Assembly: GCA_033675545.1 (NCBI GenBank) | Contig: JAWDGP010005328.1 | Location: 16,001 to 80,000 of the forward strand | Source of the DNA: Elysia crispata | Lineage: Eukaryota; Mollusca; Gastropoda; Plakobranchidae | Reading direction: 5' to 3' | Length of the DNA: 64,000 nt | Part shown: positions 57,756 through 64,000 of the stretch, piece after piece | Numbering within the stretch: the first letter of the stretch is position 1 | Layout of the letters: each line of letters starts with the position of its first letter | Notes under the pieces: model-generated | Seen by the model: only the letters and a program-made list of their open reading frames with translations | Databases searched by the model: none | What the model was told of the DNA's origin: nothing | Translations under genes and position numbers: made by a program

Positions 57756-60205
57756 TAAATCTGTTGGGAATTAAATGAATTGGAAACAGTTTATTAATTG
57801 CAGCCCTGTTTCAGTAGTCCGGTTCCAAAGGACTGAGATTAACCTCTCCCCCCTTTTCCTCCAGCCTATCTGTTTTTCCATATCACTTTCTATAATCAAA
57901 AGCATGTTTTACCTTAAGATTGAGAATTTTATAACAAGGAAAAAGACCTTGAAGAGCATGTCTTTCATTGAAGCCCATTGATACTATTCTATAAAATAGT
58001 ATAATTTATACAAAAAAAAATTACAATTTTACAACATTTCTATTAATATTTTAAATCCTTGTTTTCCAAGCTCTCAAATAATTGGGCAAACAACAAGATT
58101 TTTAAAACACACAATGTAATATTTTTTTATATAATGTTAATTAATATTCAGATTCAAAATTGACTGCATCATCTCTCATGCTTTAAATATACATGGTTTT
58201 GCTTTACCTATAGTATAATGTTATTCAACTTTTAAGAAAAATAAAATTGTGTTCACAAAAATCATTCATTTGGTTGTTTTGAGTAATATTTGATGCCATG
58301 CTAGTTTTAGTAAACAGTAACAGGTCTTGAGTAATGATGAACTCAAACGAATGGAAAAAGATGTAAACTGCAGTGTTTTTAGTTTTTGTCTTGTCTGTCT
58401 GTTTGCCTCTAGCTCTCTGTTCATCTCCATGTTGGTCTCTTTACGTTCCCTCTCGACCTTTCTCTGGATTAAGATATCAGAGGGTGGCTTTTTTAAATGT
58501 TTGTACAGTACATGTACATTTTTTCAAAAAATCATTTAACTCAATTTTCCACGTCAGTCAATCTCATAAGTTATGCCCTCTGGAGATTGACTTAAACAGT
58601 GTTGGCTGATTTTCCATGTTTAGTGTTACACCATTTCATTATAAAGGGGTTTTGAGATGCTGTCTCTACAATGCTTCCTTTAAATTTTGACCTAGCACTA
58701 GCTCTGAGCTAGTATTTCTTTTTTACTCTCTCTTTTCACTATACAAACTGAACTATTTAAAATTTTATTTTATTTTTAATTTCAGTAAGAGCTTTGTAAT
58801 AAATCTAAAGCCAATTGATTCACATCGTATGAAAAATCCCTACGAAAATGAGTAAATAGCTGTAGAGTGTAGAACTGCCAATTTCCTATAAGGCTACCAA
58901 GTACATGTACTGAGCTTGTAGTAGGGTGTGTATGTGTAGAAAAAAAAGACAACTGGACATCCCCTAGGATAATAAAAGTTTTGTTTATTTGTGAATTTGG
59001 AATTTAATATTTGGTAATTCTTTCGAATAGGCCCTGGATCTGTGTGAAATTTTGTGGTGAAATCTTACAAAAAGAAAGTTGTTCAAGGGAATATTACTAA
59101 GAAATAATATGAAACAACGTCATGGGAAATTAGTCTCAAGAAATTTGGATGCCTCCTGATTAAACTATTAGAATAAGATTTTTCAAACTAGGCGTTTTAA
59201 TAGGCTGCTGTATCACATCCTTTCCTCTGCTCTCATAGTCATTTATTTATTTGTAGTCTGGACGATCTGCAATTGCTTACTTGGCCCTCTTTCAGTTTCA
59301 TTGGATACTACTGTCAACATCCCATTAGAATGAGATAACCACTGTCAGGACAGGGAAACACTGCTCCTTAAACCCCCCCCAGATCTCTCCTTAAAATATA
59401 CTGATGACATGATTACACATTACATTGATACAGATTACTCTTTGTTTCCATTAATTGTAGACCTCTCCTTCTCAATTACACTGTGCAAGCTCATGCTTTT
59501 TTTTTTCTTTACATTATATTTCGGGAACTGGTTGAGAGACGGTAATGAAATGCCATCTTTTTTGGTGCAGGGTAAATTTTGAACCTGTAAACATGTAATT
59601 TAGAAGAAAATTTTATCTAACTTATTTTGAGGGTTTTGCTGTACTTATTTAAAGATTAATTATTGACATTGCAATGTTGTGTAGTGTTCTATTAAGAAAA
59701 GATACTGCTTCATGTGGCAACATGGCTGTTGATTTTCTTTATATCATACCTTTACATGCCATACTTTCAAATGCTTACTATTACTCACCCCAGTTGTAAA
59801 TACATGTATAATAAATGTTACACAGGTTTTCATAGTGGGAATAAACAATTAAAAAGAACCACTTAATGAGAGAAAATATAGCACAAAATCAAGTAATAGT
59901 AAACTGTCAAAACCATTTTTTTAATTCAGATCTACCATTTTACTTGTTTAATAATTGAGACCTAATAACTCTCTCTTAAAACAAGGAAAGGTATAACCAA
60001 CTGAACAATTATGTGGTGATAAAACATAAATACGGTATCATTTTACATTAAATATCTTGCTCACAGCATTAAAAAAAATTCTGCAAGCTTAAATGATAGC
60101 CAAGTACATTATATAACATCTGAATCTCAAACAGTTTAACTTGCCAAGTACACACTCAATCTGGCAAACTTAAATGAATGTTGAAAGTCACATGGGCGAT
60201 TAACA
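57756..60205. other. Intergenic DNA and Tom5-like 3' UTR
   Basis: The right-hand part should hold the 3' UTR of the minus-strand Tom5-like gene; its end is not defined. No other gene is recognised. Confidence 0.45.
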
Positions 60206-61034
60206 TCAGCTGAACTGGTTGATTACCCAAGGTGCTGTTGAAGAATATGGTACATGTATAGCATGTTGTTTTAACAATGTCTATGATTCATATATTCTAA
60301 TATTTACAATTAAAAAAAAACAGTGCTCAATATATTTACACGGCAATATTGTTTTGACATGGTAATAAATCTGCTACTCTTAATATTTTTAATTTTCACA
60401 GCTTGCAGTCTTGCTACAATATTAAAACATTCTTTCATAATTATTCCAAAGTTTTTGATGATAAGCAAATCTTTTACATCTGAATCTGCTCACATTAGAT
60501 AGAGGTTATTTGGGAGCTGGTGAGAAATATAATTTTTGAAATGAAGCTGAGTTATTTATTCCCTTACTGTTTAAAAAAAAAACCTCCATTAAAAAAAAAC
60601 AACTCTAGTTCTTCATCATTTGTAATAATACCCCATTTTCCCAAGCAATTAAAAATTTTAATTGAAAGGATACTCCTCTTATGATGGATTTTTAAAAAAA
60701 ATTACGATAATACACTATCTTACCCATAGAGACACACACAACCCCTCCCTCCCTCCCCCCCCCCCCCAAAAAAAACCCCACATAAATCTGACGCTTGATT
60801 ATCCTCCATTATGTTGGCCAATAAATAAAATGAGGTGCAAATAATTTTCATTCCAATACAAGTGAAGTACAACTTTGCTTTCTTTTTTTTTTACTTACTT
60901 GCTCTAATAATGCCACAGGCAATAGCAAAAGCTGCTACATTTTGTATTGTGACCATGCGAGCCATTTTGGTTTCCTCTTCCATCTTTTTTTTCTCCTCTT
61001 CGGAGTCTCCTCCAGCTCTCTGCATACGAATCAT
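60206..61034 (-). CDS. Tom5-like mitochondrial import receptor subunit
   Basis: Two coding exons, 60899-61034 and 60206-60234, join in phase to give 54 residues: MIRMQRAGGD, an EEEKKKMEEETKMARMV helix, a hydrophobic stretch VAAFAIACGII and the end RATPWVINQFS. Length, the charged amphipathic start, the single C-terminal membrane span and the R-x-TP motif after it match animal TOM5 (51 residues in human, with EEMKRKMRED and ALLRVTPFIL). Tom5 is a small subunit of the outer-membrane TOM complex. The donor is GCAA|GTAAGT and the acceptor TTCAACAG. A further acceptor (TTTATTCAG) 11 bases before the ATG suggests an upstream leader exon. With such a short protein the family call is likely but not certain. 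Confidence 0.62.
60235..60898. other. Intron of the Tom5-like gene
   Basis: 664 bp, AT-rich, with a short poly-C run at about 60748-60767. Nothing else is seen. Confidence 0.55.
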
Positions 61035-61045
61035 CTTTTAATGCT

Positions 61046-61555
61046 CTGAATAAAGCAAATACAGGAATTATACATTAAATGAAAGACTAGTCCCACAAAA
61101 TGCATTTTACATGTACTTCAGTATAGATTTATTCAAGGAAAAAAAAACCTTTAAAAAATGGGAATTACAAAAAAAAAGTTCAAATTTCATTTTAAATCTT
61201 TATTAACCATATCCATACCTCATGGTTTATTATTGTAACCTTATATCATAGGACATTTTTTGTCTGCATATTTGAAAGAGGGGAAAAAACTGATTTATAC
61301 ATATCTGTCCATTGGGAGTGACAAAAGTACCCTACATTTTTAATGCAATAAAAACCCTTTACATTTATCTGTACATCGCGGATAAAATCATTCCACATTT
61401 AATGTATAAAATAATGAGCCCTCCTTAAATGGTATGCTGTAAGTCACTCAAAACTATACAAGCTAGATCACAATTCTTGAAACACTACATACAGCTTAAA
61501 TTCCAGGAGCAGCAAGAATGACTGGGTAAATACCAATAGTGACTTAAAGAAATGT
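61046..61555. other. Upstream DNA of the Tom5-like gene
   Basis: Likely a 5' UTR intron. AT-rich, with no recognisable exon, promoter or transposon. Confidence 0.4.
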
Positions 61556-61624
61556 AAAAAAAATTGTAAAGCAGTCACCAACTAGAACTCAAGAAAGACC
61601 TTGAACTAAGAAAAACAATTATAT

Positions 61625-61668
61625 TAGTCACAGATGATATTTCGCTTTATTAACTTCTTTGGTAACTA
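61625..61668 (-). ncRNA. Hammerhead-like motif, left arm copy
   Basis: On the minus strand: stem I TAGT (61668-61665) pairs with ACTA (61628-61625). Then come CCAAAGA at the core position, stem II GTT/AGC with an AATAA loop, GAAA, and a 2-bp stem III (A-U, U-A) with loop ATC, ending in the cleavage-type triplet ATC (61635-61633). The core should be CUGANGA, so two core bases differ. It is probably inactive if it derives from a ribozyme. Confidence 0.3.
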
Positions 61669-62053
61669 TACAAAACACAGGAAGTATGTTTCATTCGCGC
61701 GTTCCGTATAATAATAAATTATTATTATCATTATTACGGCCATTTGTTATTATGTCATCATCACTACTACTATTGCCTTTTTTTTTTTTTTTGCTTGATA
61801 TTATTCACATGAAGTTCGAGAGAGATGAAGAGTGAGGGACAGAGAGAGAGAGAGAGAAAGAGACAGTGAGAATGACTAAAGGGAGAGAAAAGGTAGGAAA
61901 GGGTGTGATTGAGTGAGTAAACAAGTTCTGGCTCTGCAAGAGTATACACTGATGTGAAATTTTTAGCAAGAAAGGAAATGATTAAATGTGTATTAGTTCT
62001 GTTTTGTTTGTTGAACGGAACGCACGAATGAAATGTACTTCCTATGTTTTGTA

Positions 62054-62097
62054 TAGTTACAGAAGAAGCTAATAAAGCGAAACGTTGTCTATGACTA
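62054..62097 (+). ncRNA. Hammerhead-like motif, right arm copy
   Basis: Plus strand: stem I TAGT (62054-62057) pairs with ACTA (62094-62097), and TA (62058-62059) with TA (62090-62091). The core-like CAGAAGA (62060-62066) differs from CUGANGA at one base. Stem II is GCT/AGC with an AATAA loop and one extra A at its base. GAAA follows (62079-62082), then a minimal stem III of AC/GT around a GTT loop, ending in GTC at 62087-62089. This resembles the minimal type I hammerheads known from Penelope-like elements. The extra A and the core change weaken the case. Confidence 0.35.
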
Positions 62098-62166
62098 ATA
62101 TAATTGTTTTTCTCAGTTCATTGTCTTACTTGAGTTCGCGTTGGTGACTGCTTTACAAATTTTTTT

Positions 62167-62880
62167 TCACAGTTGCTTTCAACTTTTTTCACTTGATGTT
62201 TTTTATTCAAAAATTTTGAAGTTCCTAGCATATATATGGAAAGTTTACTAAGATATCCATTAAAAAGACCATAAAGAGACCTGCAAGTTGTAAAATATTA
62301 TAAAATTTGTAATGTTGAACAACCTAATTGTTATTCAATGTCTTCAAGATATTGTACAAAGTGTTCCGCCCAGAACAGATAAAGAATGTCACAATTAATT
62401 CATTATAAATTTATATAAGCATACTTTAAATGGAGTTGACTCCACACACACTTTGCTAGGCATATTGAATCTTTCATGAAAAGAGGCATGTTAATTATGA
62501 CCCAAAAATACACTAAAGACTGCACATTTCTCATTATATTGGTGAAAGTCTAATTCAATGCTAGATATCAATGGAGAGACCAAACAACCCAGGGTGTTAA
62601 ATTGAGTATAATTAGTTACTAAACAAAGGAGCCAACTCTCTATTTTGATACTGTTGATTTTACATTGAATTAGCAATGTACAACTTTTATCATTGTCATG
62701 CAGTACAAAATCATATCTTAAATGCAACTCCAAAATTAGCCAGCAAGATGGCTTCAAAGGCTATAATATATGGTACAGATTTATAAACCTAAAGTCTACA
62801 TTAGATAGATTTTTAGATTTAAGAACTAAAAAGCGTAATTTTTCACAAAAAAGATCACTGAGTTTTTCCCCATACATATA
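62167..62880. other. Intergenic DNA, nothing recognised
   Basis: AT-rich, with no gene or repeat identified. Confidence 0.55.
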
Positions 62881-63170
62881 GTGGAAACCTCATAATTCGA
62901 ATTGTATGGGAATGGATTAAAACTTTGAATTAAGAGAATACAAATTACAAAAAAAGTGGCATAACTGAATCTATGATTCATTGACTGAATGTGTACTGTG
63001 TCTGCAACAAGCAACTCTACGTTGCCACTAACTCCTTTCTTAGTGAATCAGCTCCCTCCTTGCTTTGTTAGTGCACCAATCAGCCTTTCTCAAGCAGTGA
63101 TTAGACTCTCAAAAAATTCGGTATATGAGAAATTCAAATAATCAGACTCCAGTTTTTGAGGTTTCCACTG
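62881..63170. mobile_element. Non-autonomous TIR element, inverted relative of 1154-1613
   Basis: The left end GTGGAAACCTCATAATTCG lacks the first two bases of the usual CAGTGG. The right end reversed is CAGTGGAAACCTC. Its left part matches the reversed right part of the element at 1154-1613 (AATTCGAATTGTATGGGA, then a stretch resembling GTATACTGTGCCTGCA). It is shorter, through internal loss. Confidence 0.75.
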
Positions 63171-63182
63171 TTAAGTGCTTGA

Positions 63183-63696
63183 CAGAGCTGTGCATGAGAG
63201 AGATCTCAATTTTTAAGTAATCACAATTAACGAGGTCCCGTCGTTGTCCATCTGCAGGGTTTCGGTAATCAAAAAAGTCATCATATCCAGTATTGTGAGG
63301 AGTGGTGATGGTAGGCTACATTTTGCTTGGCAGCTAAAAGAAAAGTGAGGGCTGACTGGACGGCAGTTATCTCCATGTCTCTCCCCCCCACCCCCCCCTC
63401 CCTTTCCTGTTTTGTTTCATCCATAACATGGTCGCATGGTTCTTGGGTTGATGGAATGACCAGTACTGTTGAGGGACCATGCAGAACTACACAACTGACT
63501 TTGTAAATCGTGATTACTGATTACTTTTATGGGACGGCTCACAGTTTTAATCGGCGGTTCTTAGTCTCTTGTTGTTTTCCGCTGACATCTGAGTGTGGTC
63601 CAAGACCTATGATTACTCCAGCAGATCTCACTGGAACCAATTTGTCAGGAAGATCTGTGATTACTGATTACTTTTACGGAACCCCGCCCAGCCTTA
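63183..63696. mobile_element. hAT-type non-autonomous element, second copy
   Basis: The flanking 8-mers GTGCTTGA (63175-63182) and CTGCTTGA (63697-63704) match at seven of eight bases. The right end, GATTACTTTTACGG to CAGCCTTA, and the left AATTTTTAAGTAATCAC block match the element at 41797-42482. The right-end motif GTGATTACTGATTACTTTTA is present twice (about 63509 and 63657), so the copy is rearranged inside. It starts only 12 bp after a TIR element ends. Confidence 0.75.
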
Positions 63697-63704
63697 CTGC
63701 TTGA

Positions 63705-64000
63705 TGGAGTATCTGGAGTTTCATTTCAAAGATAACCTGACTGACCATCTAGCATAGACGTAACAAAGTTGTGTAGTAAAGATAAGTAAAATATATTGCT
63801 CGACATCCTCAAAGAGATACATACACTGAGCTGCACTTCCCTATGTCCAGAAGCTCATATTCTAAAAAAATTTTTTTCCATTAATCATCGATTTCTAAGC
63901 CCCAAATTCACTAGATTTAGATCTAGATCAAGATATATATCATGTTATTTCTTTTTAAGGATCAAGTTTATTGAGAAAAAAAATCTAAGTACGTCTTAAG
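63705..64000. other. Right edge of window, nothing recognised
   Basis: AT-rich DNA with one CTAGATTTAGATCTAGATC-type palindromic stretch near 63911. No gene is seen. Confidence 0.5.

Larger units (their letters stand above)
61556..62166. mobile_element. Fold-back element with about 150-bp inverted arms
   Basis: The left arm (about 61556-61707) and right arm (about 62015-62166) are imperfect inverted copies. Both run from TTGTAAAGCAGTCACCAAC at the outside through TCGCTTTATTA to CGTTCCGT inside. The middle, about 300 bp, has an ATT repeat, a T-run and a GA-rich tract (61837-61865). No coding frame is present. Each arm contains a hammerhead-like motif directed outward. This may be two head-to-head fragments of a retroelement tail (such as Penelope-like) or a fold-back DNA element; the class is unresolved. 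Confidence 0.65.

Overview
The window is animal nuclear DNA. It is AT-rich and full of simple repeats, has spliced genes with GT-AG introns of several hundred bases to several kilobases, and carries several classes of transposable element. Gene content and repeat style suggest a lophotrochozoan, most likely a mollusc and perhaps a gastropod; this is inference, because no species marker is present. I see no bacterial, viral or CRISPR features.

Five host genes can be reconstructed by joining exons through splice sites and reading phase. (1) The last three coding exons of a NUDCD2 homologue, + strand, 853-7792; its 5' part lies outside the window. (2) A complete ten-coding-exon TMEM144-like membrane transporter, - strand, 13614-25427, with a probable non-coding first exon near 29714. 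(3) A four-coding-exon MADF/BESS protein of the Adf-1 type, + strand, 33212-36936, with a probable non-coding exon ending at 31680. (4) A six-exon ANKRD10 homologue, + strand, 42659-51930. (5) A two-coding-exon, 54-residue Tom5-like mitochondrial import protein, - strand, 60206-61034. These are unrelated housekeeping or regulatory genes and do not form a pathway. TMEM144 and the MADF gene point away from each other, about 1.9 kb apart.

Most of the rest is mobile DNA. A fairly young APE-RT non-LTR retrotransposon (about 2753-5812, one frameshift and one in-frame stop) sits in a NUDCD2 intron, beside an older decayed antisense LINE fragment. There are nine non-autonomous TIR elements with CAGT-type ends, most with TA target duplications, and two hAT-type elements. 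One hAT element has a perfect 8-bp target duplication and ends 176 bp before the ANKRD10 start codon. A Penelope-like fragment with a GIY-YIG domain lies at 38260-39160. A fold-back element at 61556-62166 carries a hammerhead-ribozyme-like motif in each arm. Long CT, GA, TA, TTA and AGT microsatellites lie in introns and intergenic DNA.

The observations most worth a second look are the paired hammerhead-like motifs, the transposon-bounded ANKRD10 promoter, the tRNA-like module inside one TIR family, and the insertion 30 bp from a TMEM144 splice donor.
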